The position numbers were made by a program, and so were the translations under genes. The notes under the pieces were generated by a model. It did not search any database and was not told where the DNA came from. It saw nothing but the letters and a program-made list of their open reading frames with translations. Positions 10,407 through 19,495 of a stretch of 64,000 nt of DNA are shown piece after piece; the stretch's first letter is position 1, and every line of letters starts with the position of its first letter. Origin of the DNA: Eunapius fragilis (taxonomy: Eukaryota; Porifera; Demospongiae; Spongillida; Spongillidae); NCBI GenBank assembly GCA_963681505.1, contig OY811971.1:2717730-2781729 (forward strand). The letters are read 5' to 3'.

Positions 10407-10727
10407 GCAATGGACAACATGAAGTCCTTCGAAGATGTTGAGTCGTATAGACGACGACCAATGACTATTGCAAGATCCACCCTAGCTCTTATGGGAGTAC
10501 AAAACGCTGAAGACATACCTATGATCTGTATACCATATGCACCTGTTACCATAGTGGCTCATGTAATGCACCTTATCACACTTTTTCAGTGGTGGGTAAC
10601 AAGATAGATCTGGAGTCTAATGTGGTGGCACAGGCGTACGCAAAGAGCATACCCTACATCCTCAGCTAAGACCAGACAAGGTGTGGATGATGTGTTCTGC
10701 ACCTTAGTGTGTGAAATTAGAAACTGG
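10407..10727 (+). pseudogene. Ras small-GTPase fragment, two exons, frameshifted
   Basis: Exon 1 (10407-10527) reads AMDNMKSFEDVESYR and ends NAEDIPMI. The donor GTATAC and acceptor ctttttcag bound a 62-base intron. Exon 2 (10590-10727) continues LVGNKIDLE, the Ras NKxD guanine-specificity motif. It then reads AQAYAKSIPYI and, after a deletion of about five bases near 10659, SAKTRQGVDDVFCTLVCEIR. SAKTRQGV(D/E)D is diagnostic of H/K/N-Ras. The deletion removes the two residues before SAK and brings TAA into frame (10667-10669). Exon 1 also has about ten extra residues between ESYR and the EDIPM. The P-loop and switch regions are not present, and exon 2 is followed by a donor (GTAAGT). It is a decayed partial copy. 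Confidence 0.75.
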
Positions 10728-10951
10728 GTAAGTGCACCTGCTGTGATTTGACACTCCCTTTCTCCCTCTATCTCCTATTCCTTTCTTTCCTCCTCCTCCC
10801 TCCATCCCCTACTCAGTACCTTGGCAACGGCCTTGTGATAACATTGTTTCTTTCAGAAGGCTGAGGACTACAAAGTGAAACCTGCTCCTGCTCTCTCTCT
10901 TGAAGAACCCTTTTGTTTATTTTTTTCACATTTGTTTCATAGCCAGCACAG

Positions 10952-11163
10952 GATGAAAAGTTGGGTTTGCTACAGATTTAATGTTTGTCATATGTACAGT
11001 AAATGTTTAGGTAATTGTGGTATATGTGACATTTTCACTACAGTAAATATGAAGATTATGTTTACTATAGCGGAAACGTCACATATACAATGTACCACAT
11101 TTGCCTAAACATTTACTCTACATTTGACAAACATTAAATCTACAGCAAACATAACTTTTCATC
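10952..11163. mobile_element. Foldback element, nearly full palindrome
   Basis: The left half starts gatgaaaagttgggtttgct at 10952. The right half ends agcaaacataacttttcatc at 11163. Arms of about 80 bp pair with few mismatches, and pairing extends towards the centre (ctacagtaaat / gtttactatag). No protein is encoded. It is a MITE-like or hairpin-forming repeat. Confidence 0.75.
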
Positions 11164-11636
11164 AAGTGCAGTGCACCCAGACTCCTCAATTAAACGTCTT
11201 CTATTAGGAGTGCACGTACGAGGTGGCAGTGTATTGGCTGTCTTGACTAATATAAATATTAACACCATCATTATTAATTGAATCTACAATGTGAGGAGTG
11301 ACTGAGGGAAGAGGGAGGTGAACAGAGGAAGAAAGAAGACTCTCCTGTGGTTGGGATGGAGGTGTGAGGTTGGAGGTTGGTGGTGGAGGTGAGAGGGATG
11401 AGGTGCGGTTAGGGATGAGGTGTGGTGAGGTGTTGTGAGCTATCTATGGATGAGGTGTGGTGAGGTGTTGTGAGGTGAGAGGGTTGAGTACCTACTGTAC
11501 TCCATGGTGGTAAGTGCATTCTATATATTGCCCACTCTTGGCTAACTCTATGGTGTAACTTACAGGACAAGGTTTTGTATAACATGTCTGTTAGATGTGT
11601 GCTGTTTACTTGTTGTGTTCTTGTTGCCATGGATTC
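11164..11636. repeat. Spacer with gaggt-type degenerate repeats
   Basis: Contains imperfect tandem units of gatgaggtgtggtgaggtgttgtga between 11340 and 11490. No gene is visible. A related ggtgaggtgaggtgtggtga cluster lies at 12113-12135. Confidence 0.5.
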
Positions 11637-11777
11637 CATAGCTATCCCAGATTCCATAGCCATTCCAGTTATGGCAGAAGTAGCCATCATCATTGGTGTG
11701 GTAGCTTGTGTGCTGGTCCTGCTGGAAATTTTCCTTGTTCTTCTAATAGTGGCCATCATGTGCGTTTTCTACAGGTG
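11637..11777 (+). other. Possible exon encoding one transmembrane helix
   Basis: The frame reads MAEVAIIIGVVACVLVLLEI and continues FLVLLIVAIMCVFYRW. It is strongly hydrophobic, ends with a basic residue and is followed by GTATGT, a possible donor at about 11778. Short TM exons like this occur in animal receptor genes. No flanking receptor exons were found and the following 50 bases are a (TG)n tract, so this may be a chance frame. Confidence 0.22.
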
Positions 11778-11790
11778 GTATGTGTATGTC

Positions 11791-11792
<2 letters not shown>

Positions 11793-11834
<42 letters not shown>
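11793..11834 (+). repeat. (TG)n microsatellite
   Basis: About 20 uninterrupted TG units. Reading frames over it are low complexity. Confidence 0.9.
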
Positions 11835-11836
<2 letters not shown>

Positions 11837-12479
11837 TGTGTGGGTACATGTATGTGTGTACATGTACACCTGTTTATGTGGGTTTGTTGGTACATCTGCG
11901 TCTTTGTGTTGCTTTCCCTGGCACTAAGGTGGATGGGCTTGGTCCACAGAGCCAAAGTCCGAAAAATCACAGCATCAATGGTAACATAGATCATTTTTAT
12001 ATCCCCATGCCTGATCCAGTTTACAGTTACACATGTATGAATTGTTTTCTGGTTTGAATTGATACACAGATATGTAACACACACCGCAAAGAACACATCA
12101 TGTTGATGGTGGGGTGAGGTGAGGTGAGGTGTGGTGAAGAAGTTGGATGACGTAAGGTGTGGGTGAGGTTTGTGATGTCACATGATGGGAGCGTGAGTAT
12201 AAACATTGTACAAAGTCTTCACAAGTCAGAGCTTGTCTTTGGTGTACATCACACACATAAACACACACTTGACTTTAGTGTATTATAAACATAAACTTAC
12301 AAAATTGCAACTCTCTTCTAGTATCATAGCTATAAACAGTACAGACATGCAGGATGAACAGAAATTCAAAGAACAAGTGTTATCTTACATTTCAATTTCT
12401 CCTTCGGGAAATCATCCAGTTCACTCTCGTAAGTGAAAGGTCTATCTGCCACAGGCTGAGGGTAAACACACTCAATATC
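11835..12479. other. No gene recognised
   Basis: Ordinary mixed-composition DNA with short GT-rich patches (12113-12170). Small frames here lack recognisable domains. Confidence 0.3.
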
Positions 12480-12602
12480 TCATTCTGTCACACCCTTCAT
12501 TGTCCAATCATAACAGCTGACCTCATTAGCAGGATCATGGTACTGCTCCAGATAAGGGTGGTTCAAGGCATGCTCATCTCCTCCACTTTTGATTTCAGTG
12601 CA
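12480..12602 (-). pseudogene. MAP-kinase-like C-terminal fragment
   Basis: The minus-strand frame reads EHALNHPYLEQYHDPANEV followed by SCYDWTMKGVTE-stop. The motif AL.HPYLEQYHDP.(D/N)E is characteristic of the end of the MAP-kinase catalytic domain (ERK/p38 type). The bases before it (KSGGDE) do not match the family's preceding helix, so only about 25 residues are recognisable. It lies next to dynein exon fragments on the same strand, which are unrelated in function. Confidence 0.5.
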
Positions 12603-12740
12603 TCTGCTTGGCTTTCTTGGGCAGCATCTCATGGATGACCTTGATGGGGAGAAGGAAGAGGGGAGGGAGTGGAAAGAGGTGTTTGATGTAGGTAAGACGA
12701 TGCATGACCTGTAGGGAAGGGTATAGCAAAGGCTGAGGCC

Positions 12741-12827
12741 CTTCACACTCTCAGTCTTCCCTGTACCAGCAGGGGCTCTCCCTAGATCAAGCTGCAGAGC
12801 TCCCGTCAAGCACAGGAAGCAGCAATC
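12741..12827 (-). pseudogene. Dynein heavy chain AAA1 Walker A exon, damaged
   Basis: After a good acceptor (ggttacag|GATTGC) the frame reads DCCFLCLTGALQLDLGRAPA and continues GTGKTESVKGL. Axonemal dynein heavy chains have CYLCLTGALQLDLGGAPAGP then AGTGKTE here. Compared with that, about three residues are missing and the first glycine of GxxGxGKT is lost (APAGTGKT). No convincing donor follows and the frame continues into unrelated sequence. It follows the exon at 13135-13290 in the correct order and strand. Confidence 0.75.
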
Positions 12828-13134
12828 CTGTAACCATGGTGATATAACTTGGGTATACACATCATGCCAAGAGGAGCAGATGGAGTTACATGTGTTTGTG
12901 ATGAATGCATTTTTAAAAATAGGTCAGGGGGAAAACAAACATACCCCCCCCCCCCCCCCTGGTACTGTTAATGACGAATGCTCGTGGACTATAACAGTAC
13001 ATGAATTTGAAAGTGCAGTTGAAGGTACACGTACATGTACTGCATGTCACGTGTGTACATCTTTCTACAGTACATGTGGTCAAAATGTATGGCTGTGTGC
13101 CATACACTAGTGGATGTGTGTGTGCATGACTTAC

Positions 13135-13290
13135 AGTCAGGGGAGTGATGACAAGCCTGGGGGAGGCACCCAGGTACTCATAGTCATACACATATGAGGA
13201 GTTGGACATCCTGACAATGCAGTCATCTATGGCTGGGTCCCAGTAGTAGCGCACGTTCTTGACCCACTCAAAGTCCTGGGGACCAGACAC
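13135..13290 (-). pseudogene. Dynein heavy chain exon preceding AAA1
   Basis: The minus-strand exon has acceptor ...tcctcag|GTGTCTGG (13290) and donor CTGACT|GTAAGT (13135). It reads VSGPQDFEWVKNVRYYWDPA, then IDDCIVRMSNSSYVYDYEYL and GASPRLVITPLT. This is the conserved segment at the end of the dynein linker leading into AAA1 (family: DFEWLKQLRYYW, YEYLGACPRLVITPLT). The sequence is intact and the splice sites are good. The next exon (12741-12827) is damaged, and upstream dynein exons could not be identified with confidence. The product would be an axonemal motor protein of cilia. Confidence 0.8.
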
Positions 13291-13351
13291 CTGAGGACAT
13301 AATGGTATTATGGTAACATCCATGTTCTGTGTGCCTGAAAAAAAAAAGCAC

Positions 13352-13760
13352 ACACACAAGGCCCCTGCACACACATGAGGCCCCTGCACACACATGAGGC
13401 CCCTGCACACACATGAGGCCCCTGCACACACATGAGGCCCCTGCACACACATGAGGCCCCTGCACACACATGAGGCCCCTGCACACACATGAGGCCCCTG
13501 CACACACATGAGGCCCCTGCACACACATGAGGCCCCTGCACACACATGAGGCCCCTGCACACACATGAGGCCCCTGCACACACATGAGGCCCCTGCACAC
13601 ACATGAGGCCCCTGCACACACATGAGGCCCCTGCGCAAACATGAGGCCCCTGCACACACGAGGCCCCTGCACACAAATGAGGCCCCTGCACACACACGAG
13701 GCCCCTGCACACAAATGAGGCCCCTGCGCAAACATGAGGCCCCTGCACACACATGAGGTA
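13352..13760 (-). repeat. 19-bp minisatellite inside the dynein fragment
   Basis: About 21 tandem copies of gaggcccctgcacacacat on the plus strand, with the last five copies diverging (gcaaacatg, cacacgagg). Because 19 is not a multiple of three, every frame is open and repeats every 19 residues, giving long artificial Cys-rich reading frames on the minus strand. Confidence 0.92.
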
Positions 13761-13787
13761 CATGCACCAGTGAGGCCAGCAGAGAGG

Positions 13788-13808
13788 GAGAGAGAGAGAG
13801 AGAGAGGA
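13788..13808 (+). repeat. (AG)n microsatellite
   Basis: About nine AG/GA units directly after the 19-bp minisatellite. Confidence 0.8.
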
Positions 13809-13999
13809 TGGGGAGGAAAGAGCAAAAAAGGGATGCAGATGGGAATGTGTGGAGTGAGAGGCACAGGTGAAGGAATGGAGCACAAACAAAGACAAAGACA
13901 GGAGACAGCCAGGAAGCAGTAACACATGACGTGCAGGTACAACTATTTCCAAGCAAGTAAAACAACAACAGAGTTAGCAATACCGATGGTGTAAACTGG

Positions 14000-14255
14000 A
14001 GGTGCGAGGTGTCCCACCAGGGACATGGAGGTCTTTGACCCCGTCCTCTCCAGGTGGAATGGTGTGTATTTTTCTTCACCATCTCGGCAAACATGGCCTC
14101 CTGCTCGTGGGGGTCCTCGGGAATGGGCGGGGCCAGGTCAGCGACCTTCATTGCCTTGGCAAACAAGGAGGTGAGGGTGGACAAGATGGCCGACATGGAG
14201 TTGGCTAGGTCGTGGAGCATGGTGATGACCAGGTAGTTGCACAGGAGGACAAAAG
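14000..14255 (-). other. Unassigned coding-like segment, minus strand
   Basis: After an acceptor-like cccactacag (14256 side), the minus frame reads FVLLCNYLVITMLHDLANSM, then SAILSTLTSLFAKAMKVADL and APPIPEDPHEQEAMFAEMVK. A second frame, shifted by one base, continues as YTPFHLERTGSKTSMSLVGH followed by LAPPVYTIG. Composition and continuity look like a real protein interrupted by a one-base frameshift near 14070. I do not recognise the family. It could be an upstream exon of the dynein gene or part of a separate gene. Confidence 0.4.
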
Positions 14256-14482
14256 CTGTAGTGGGGAAGAGAAGCTGCTTGCATCATCTCCTTGGGAGTC
14301 CAGCTGCATCAGCTCTGGTTCAGAGCTCTTCTCCCCCGTGAAGTGCTTGATGACGCAGCTGTGGTGGGGCATGAAATGACGGGCGGAGAGGGAAAGAGGA
14401 GGAGGGGATGTGTCATACCTGCCCTGAGTGGGTCCCCAACTGGATCAGGTACAAAGTCCACCATCTACTGCCGCTTGCTTTA

Positions 14483-14600
14483 GCCCTTCAAGCTCTGGAT
14501 GTACGCCCCAAGGCTCTTCTGCACTGAGTCTTGCATCACTAAGATCACAAACATGTCCTCGGCCCTCGACCGCACAAACTTGTCCATCAGGTCCCCCCCC
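14483..14600 (-). other. Unassigned coding-like segment, minus strand
   Basis: The minus frame reads LMDKFVRSRAEDMFVILVMQ and continues DSVQKSLGAYIQSLKG-stop. Helical and plausible as protein. Tail regions of axonemal dyneins contain similar short amphipathic helices, but the match is too weak to call. The poly(G/C) run at 14593-14602 may mark a break. Confidence 0.3.
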
Positions 14601-14664
14601 CCTGAGAGACAGCTTCATGGTCGCCCACGAGGGCTGGGAGACGGCCAGGTAAGGAAGGAGGGCA

Positions 14665-14762
14665 CCTACAATCACACTCCACCCTCACCAATCACACACC
14701 ATTCACACACTCCGCCTTCACCAATCACACATTCCACCCACTCAATCCTCACCAATCACACA
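14665..14762 (-). repeat. Small array of the 22-bp minisatellite (minus orientation)
   Basis: Repeats of accaatcacacactccaccc, the reverse complement of the main minisatellite that dominates 17-57 kb. This is its leftmost occurrence in the window. Confidence 0.75.
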
Positions 14763-14817
14763 CTGGCCGCGCTCTTTGACGTTCCCGCGCTCACTATCCC
14801 CCTGACAGCAGGTACGG

Positions 14818-15220
14818 CCAGACGCGCCACATATCCCATCCCGGGAAACATCTTCTTCATCAGGCAGAACTCCGACTTTCTCACCCAATACTTGAAGCGC
14901 GCCGTGGCTTCTCCCCCCCTCAGCGTCTCCGCAATCTTCTCGTAGAGTGTATTCCTAATAACGGCGCTCCCGCGACGGAGGGTCTTCTCGGGCCAGATGT
15001 CGTCGAGGTACATCTGGAACGCGCGTCCGTTTTGCAACAATGCGACGAAAGCAGCTGGTGACGGGGAGAAGGAAGAGGAGGAGGAAGAGGAAGAGAAGGA
15101 GGAGGGACAACACGAGAGTGTCGCGATCGGTACGGGAGGGGAGCAGTACCCTGAGGCGTGAGGGAACTCCGAAGAGTGGAGATAGTGTGGGTCGTCCGGT
15201 GGACCTCCCATCGCAACCAA
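14818..15220 (-). CDS. NOL4-like helical-domain exon
   Basis: The minus-strand frame begins at ATG 15218-15220 (MVAMGGPPDDPHYL), passes a serine-rich stretch and then reads NGRAFQMYLDDIWPEKTLRR, GSAVIRNTLYEKIAETLRGG and RFKYWVRKSEFCLMKKMFPG. The pattern FQ.YL...W....(R)...YEKI...L.G...RFK.WV+...F is that of the helical domain of nucleolar protein 4 (NOL4) and its invertebrate relatives. A donor-like GGCC|GTACCT lies at 14818/14817. The CG content is higher than in the surroundings, as often seen in a first exon with a promoter. Function of the family is poorly known. The assignment is by remembered pattern. Confidence 0.55.
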
Positions 15221-15449
15221 ACTTGGTACGGGTATCCGCTTTGCTGCCTCGCACGCCGCGGCAAGGGTGTTGGAGGAAGTCGGTGTGTGACATATTTTGC
15301 CTACCGGGACGCTCTTTTGTTTGAACAGAAACTGCCAAGTGCGAGCGTTTTAAACCGGTACGGCGAGAGACAGGGGTGCGCTGTCACGTGCGGCTTAAAT
15401 TGAAATAAAAAAAAAAGACCAATCCTATACCGGTATTATTTATTCAGAC
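15221..15449. other. GC-richer sequence upstream of the NOL4-like exon
   Basis: CpG-containing sequence (tcgcgatcgg, cacgccgcgg) that could hold the promoter of the minus-strand exon. No TATA box is obvious. Its distal side is cut by the insertion starting at 15450. Confidence 0.3.
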
Positions 15450-16678
15450 CATAGATTATTTAGACAGAGATTGGAAATGGTCACGTGCACGCCAATTAAC
15501 AGCGGAAGATAGTTTATTGTAGTAGTTATTGAGTCTGGAATGGCAAAATGAGTAGCAGTAAAGGATGAAACCTTCAAACCCCTATTTACAAAAGTAGCCA
15601 CAGGCCCAGAAATGACAGCAGTCTCGTGCCGTGCCAATGATTGACGCGATGTAAAGCCAACTCTTTTAGTCTCTTTATAACCTCATACTAACACTCCCTG
15701 GGATAGCCCATAGCCCAGTTCTATCGCAAAATGAGTGCACTAGAGGATAAAACCTTCAATCCCCGTTCATACTATTTTTAAAAGAAGCTGTACGCCCAGA
15801 ACTGACAGAATTCTATTCGCGCCGTATCCCTATAATGATTGACCCAAGAGTCGATGTAAAGCCAACTCTTTATAGCCTCATACCAACACTCCCTGGAATA
15901 GCCCATAGCCCAGTTCTATCGCAAAATGAGTGCACTAGAGGATAAAACCTTCAAACCCCTCTAATACTATATACAAAAGTAGCTATACGCTCAGAACTGC
16001 CAGTCTATTCGTGTCGTGTCCCTAATGATTGACGCGATAGTCGATGTAAAGCGAACTTTTTATAACCTCATACCAACACTCCCTGGCTTATAGTCCATAG
16101 CCCAGTTCTATCGCAAAATGAGTGCACTAGAGGATGAAACCTTCAAGCCGCGTTTACACTATTAAAAAAAGTAGTTATACGCCCAAAACTGACTGTATGT
16201 CTAAAACGCTGTTTCGTGCCACTTTATGTTTTAAAAGCTAGGGAAAAGGGAAAAACCTATCCAGTTCTATTCAGATTACTACGAAGAGCTTATTTGCAAA
16301 AAATGAAGGTCAAAAAACGTACAGAACAGTTTTTGCACACCCAGAAAGGATTGACATAGCTTCATTTCTCAGTTTTTATTAAAAACTCCTGAAGATTCGT
16401 TCACTAGACTTCAAACACATTTCTAGACAAACCTTACCTTTCATGAATTGGGTGGAATACATTCGAGACTCTACATGATACGGATTTCACCAAAACCAGC
16501 TATAAGACATTTTCCCGCCAAACTAAAAAGGTGTATTGAATATTGCAACACTGGCACAAAGCAAATGCAAGACGCCAACATTCTTTTTGTCATATATAAT
16601 ATTGACGGCGCATAGCCTTCTACCGTAAAATGTATGGCTCACGTGACCCGTTTCCAATCCCTGTCTAAATAATCTATG
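15450..16678. mobile_element. Non-autonomous TIR transposon with 7-bp target duplication
   Basis: The left end catagattatttagacag and the right end ctgtctaaataatctatg are inverted repeats extending about 37 bp, through attggaaa..ggtcacgtg. The element is flanked on both sides by ttcagac (15443-15449 and 16679-16685), a target-site duplication. Inside, about four tandem copies of a 185-190-bp unit (15530-16200; core tatcgcaaaatgagtgcact) make up half the element. No transposase. The 7-8-bp duplication fits hAT-like integration. Confidence 0.8.
15530..16210 (+). repeat. Tandem repeat of about 190 bp inside the TIR element
   Basis: Four diverged units, each with atcgcaaaatgagt, actagaggataaaaccttca, an aga(a)ctgac(ag) block and gattgacgcga.agtcgatgta. 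The first unit is the most diverged. Confidence 0.75.
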
Positions 16679-16781
16679 TTCAGACGAAGCTCCAAACATG
16701 CCTTCCGACACAAACACCACGCAGAGACATTCGGAGATAAAGTACCGCCTAGCATTATTGAACAACCCTTGCCGCGGAGGG

Positions 16782-16912
16782 AGACTACAAGTCTCGTCCC
16801 CAGACCTAACGGATGCAGCTGCGGATGGATTACATCACCGCTACGCGTCTACTGACGATGTAATCCATCCGCAGCTGCGTCCGTTGGGTCTGGGGACGAG
16901 TCTAGGAGACTA
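16782..16912. repeat. Long hairpin (arms about 43-55 bp)
   Basis: Left arm 16794-16836 (ctcgtccccagacc...gcagctgcggatggattacatc). Right arm 16857-16899, the reverse complement with about two mismatches. The loop is 20 bases (accgctacgcgtctactgac). Weaker pairing continues outwards to gactac/gtagtc. The GC-rich perfect stem should be very stable as DNA or RNA. Confidence 0.85.
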
Positions 16913-17084
16913 CGGAGTCGGGGTCACCACTGCCAAGGTGGGCGTCATCGCGCCCGGCTGGTTCCTTTTAATACTTATCCACTTTATGGGTCAGCGGCAG
17001 CCCTGCAGCAGGACCACCTGTTCAGCCCGAGGAGGCCGCGAAAGGTGTACAAGGCTGAGCGTCTCTCGATCTGAGGAGGTTTTG

Positions 17085-17355
17085 GGTGAGGGTTGAGTGT
17101 GATTGGTGAGGGAGGAGTTTGTGATTGGTGTGTGTGGAGTGTGTGATTGTTGAGGGTGGAATATGATTTGTGACAGTGGAGTTTGTGATTGGTGTGTGTG
17201 GAGTGTGTGATTGTTGAGGGTGGAATATGATTTGTGACAGTGGAGTGTGTGATTAGTGAGGGTGGAGTGTGATGGGTGAGGGTGGAGTATGTGATTAGTG
17301 AGGGTGGAGTGTGTGATTGGTGAAGGTGGAGTGTGATTAGTGAGGGTGGAGTGTA
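17085..17355 (+). repeat. 22-bp minisatellite array 1
   Basis: Units of gtgattggtgagggtggagtgt type, diverged, interleaved with a 60-bp higher unit containing tgttgagggtggaatatgatttgtgacag (twice, 17150-17240). Confidence 0.85.
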
Positions 17356-17579
17356 TAACCCATGTTGTTAGTGTTCATTGTACTGCAAGCACAATAATCA
17401 CACACATGCTTGCAATCCTATTGGGTCCAAATACTCTGGCCCAAGTGGTCAATAGTTTGTGTAGACGTGTAGCATGATGTAATCCACCCGTTGCTATGGT
17501 AAACTACATTAAGGAAGGCAGTGATGATGGTGCTGGGAGGGTGTAGTGGTGATTGCATGTTACTGTTTATAGAAATTAG
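17356..17579 (+). other. Conserved intron preceding nibrin module E
   Basis: Contains ccaatactctggcccaagtggt-like and gttgctatggt words that precede module E at all copies (for example 21590, 38120, 49240, 52980, 58370). No gene; it is the duplicated intron upstream of the E acceptor. Confidence 0.55.
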
Positions 17580-17880
17580 GTTGGCAGCACAGGGTTAACA
17601 CAGATGCCAAGGATTGTGGGGCTGGTGGAGCACATAGAGACATCAGCTGAAGTCCAACAGTGGTTGATGGAGCAGGAGGAGGGGGTGAGTGTCACTATCA
17701 CTATGTGTGGGCGTGTCTCCATTCAACCTGTTCTCTGGAATGGGTGGCAAGAGGTCAAAGGTGACTGAGACTGACCTGTGGAAGGAGGGGGAAGAGGAGG
17801 AGGAGGGGCCAGAGGCGGAGTCTTGGGATGGTGAAGATCCTATGGAGAGTGGTGGGAAATATGATCCTGTCATAACCTAG
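17580..17880 (+). pseudogene. NBN: Nibrin modules E and B joined out of order
   Basis: Module E (17580-17684) follows acceptor aaattag and reads VGSTGLTQMPRIVGLVEHIE, then TSAEVQQWLMEQEEG, then donor GTGAGT. It matches the nibrin segment LPHIIGG...ELEEWLRQEM, which binds MRE11 nearby. Instead of the usual intron and module F, base 17690 onwards is the second half of module B. This reads VSPFNLFSGMGGKRSKVTET and DLWKEGEEEEEGPEAE, ending KYDPVIT-stop at 17880. Normal order elsewhere is B before E, so this is a rearranged junction inside the E intron. No F tail is available here. Confidence 0.65.
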
Positions 17881-17904
17881 GATAGCTTCATCCGTCCAAG
17901 AAGA

Positions 17905-18620
17905 TAGTGAGATCTGTGATGTGTGATTGGTGAGGGTAGTGTTTGTTTGGTGAGGGTGGAGTGTGTGATTGGTGAGGGTGGAGTTTGTGATTGGTTAGAG
18001 TGGAGTGTGATTGGTGAGGGTAGTGTTTGTTTGGTGAGGGTGGAGTGTGTGATTGGTGAGGGTGGAGTTTGTGATTGGTTAGAGTGAAGTGTGATTGGTG
18101 AGGGTAGTGTTTGTTTGGTGAGGGTGGAGTGTGTGATTGGTGAGGATGGAGTTTGTGATTGGTGAGGGTGGAGTGTGGGATTGGTGAGGGTTGAGTGTGT
18201 GATTGGTGAGGTTGAGTGTGGTTGGTGAAGGTGGAGTGTGTGATTGGTGAAGGTGAAGTGTGTGATTGGTGAGGGTGGAGTGTGTGATTGGTGAGGGGAG
18301 AGTGTGTGATTGGTGAGGGTTGAGTGGTTGGTGAGGGTGGAGTGTGTTGTTGGTGTGGGTGGAGTGTGATTGGTAAGGGTAGAGTGTGATTAGTGAGGGT
18401 GGTGTTTGTGATTGGTGAGGATGGAGTGTGTGGTGAAATGTGATTGGTGAGGGTGGAGTGTGTCATTGGTGTGTAGAGTGTGATTGTGGAGGGTGTAGTG
18501 TGGTTTGTGAAGGTGGAGTGTGATAGTAGGTAAGGTTGTGTGTTATTTATTGGTGTGCGGAGTGTGTGATTGGTGAGGGTTGTGTGTAATTGGTGTGTGG
18601 AGTGTGTGATTAGTGACTAA
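17905..18620 (+). repeat. 22-bp minisatellite array 2
   Basis: About 700 bp of gtgattggtgagggtggagtgt units. A 107-110-bp higher-order unit (tagtgtttgtttggtgagg ... gttagagtg) occurs about three times at 17930-18140. The plus strand is almost free of C. Confidence 0.9.
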
Positions 18621-18879
18621 TCACTATCGAATGATTACACAAATAAGAACAGTTTTGCGTTGCTTTCCTGCTTTTATAGAACAATGCCTATGTCTACCTA
18701 GTATCTTAGCAATACTGCACCAAAGCACTAACACTTGAAGGTTGTACAATTGTGGGTACATACAACAATAGATATATAATCTGCTGGACTTGTTGTTCAC
18801 TGTAATATGTATTTTACATGTGTATATTGGAATTTACTGTGTTTATGTTATGAAGTTACCAAGTTTTATTTGTTTGCAG
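18621..18879 (+). other. Intron-like DNA upstream of KDM5 fragment 1
   Basis: Starts at the gactaatcactatcgaatga boundary that also begins the distal copy at 55226. AT-rich, ending in a polypyrimidine tract and tttgcag. Confidence 0.45.
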
Positions 18880-19495
18880 GATATATTTTTATAATGTGCT
18901 AACACGGGCAGAGCCATTCCTGTGAAGCTGGAATCTCTTATTCAGCTGGAAACACGCTATGCCAATGCAAAGGCGTGGACAGATAGGGCGGCAAAGCTGC
19001 TCCTGAAGAACACCACCTCCTTGTTGTTGGAGGTGAGCTCTTCTATACTCTTGTATTGTGGACATCATGATTCACTTATACCTCATATTCTTGTACCATG
19101 CGCACACACAAACACACATGTCACCCCACCTCCCACGCACAGAGTATTCTTCTCAGGACAAGGGCCACATTCACAAACACTCATCCAAGAAGAAGTCTGA
19201 GAGTGACACAGTGCCCCCTGGAAACGCGCTAGCTGACCTGGGGGGAGATGAAGCAAAGGAGCTGGAGAAGATACGCTCCATGGAGAAGGAGGAGCTCCAG
19301 TACATGAGGGAGCTGAGGGCAGAGAACTCTCAGAAGGTGGAACGTGACGAGGAGCTCAAGAGCACGGGAGTGGCCACATCTCCAGTGCTCTACTGCTTCT
19401 GCAGGCGCCCAGAGTCAGGCTACATGCTGCAATGGAGGGCGGAGTCTGGTTGTGGTTGTCTGGGGGAGAGCAGGAGCAAGAGGTTTGATTGGTGA
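18880..19495 (+). pseudogene. KDM5 (JARID1) histone demethylase fragment, copy 1
   Basis: Exon a (18880-19032; acceptor gtttgcag, donor GAG|GTGAGC) reads NTGRAIPVKLESLIQLETRY, then ANAKAWTDRAAKLLLKNTTS and LLLE. KDM5 PLU-1 regions have GRSIPVHLNSLPRLE ... AVQAWxxxAxxxFL ... SLLEVLCPR here. Exon b (from 19157) reads KKKSESD, EAKELEKIRSMEKEELQYMR and YCFCRRPESGYMLQ, matching the region up to the second PHD finger. Exon a carries a frameshift near its start: phasing back from ANTG gives TAA, where copy 2 reads KYLYKCANTG. Exon b loses the finger after YMLQ and runs into GESRSKR, a nibrin-like word. So it is broken. Confidence 0.7.

Noticed and set aside
13352-13760. CRISPR-like regular repeats
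   Set aside because: Direct tandem units without unique spacers in a eukaryotic intron; a minisatellite.
12913-14220. 435-residue minus-strand reading frame rich in CVCRGLMCVQGPHVCAGAS
   Set aside because: Created by the 19-bp minisatellite, which leaves all frames open. Only the dynein exon at its end and the unassigned start are likely coding.
15040-15324. Arg-rich plus-strand frame (RRKRRRKRKRRRR)
   Set aside because: Antisense of the Ser-rich stretch of the NOL4-like exon; no domain.
16698-17096. 132-residue plus-strand frame MPSDTNTTQRHSEIK...
   Set aside because: Most of it crosses the perfect hairpin; no recognisable domain or splice support.
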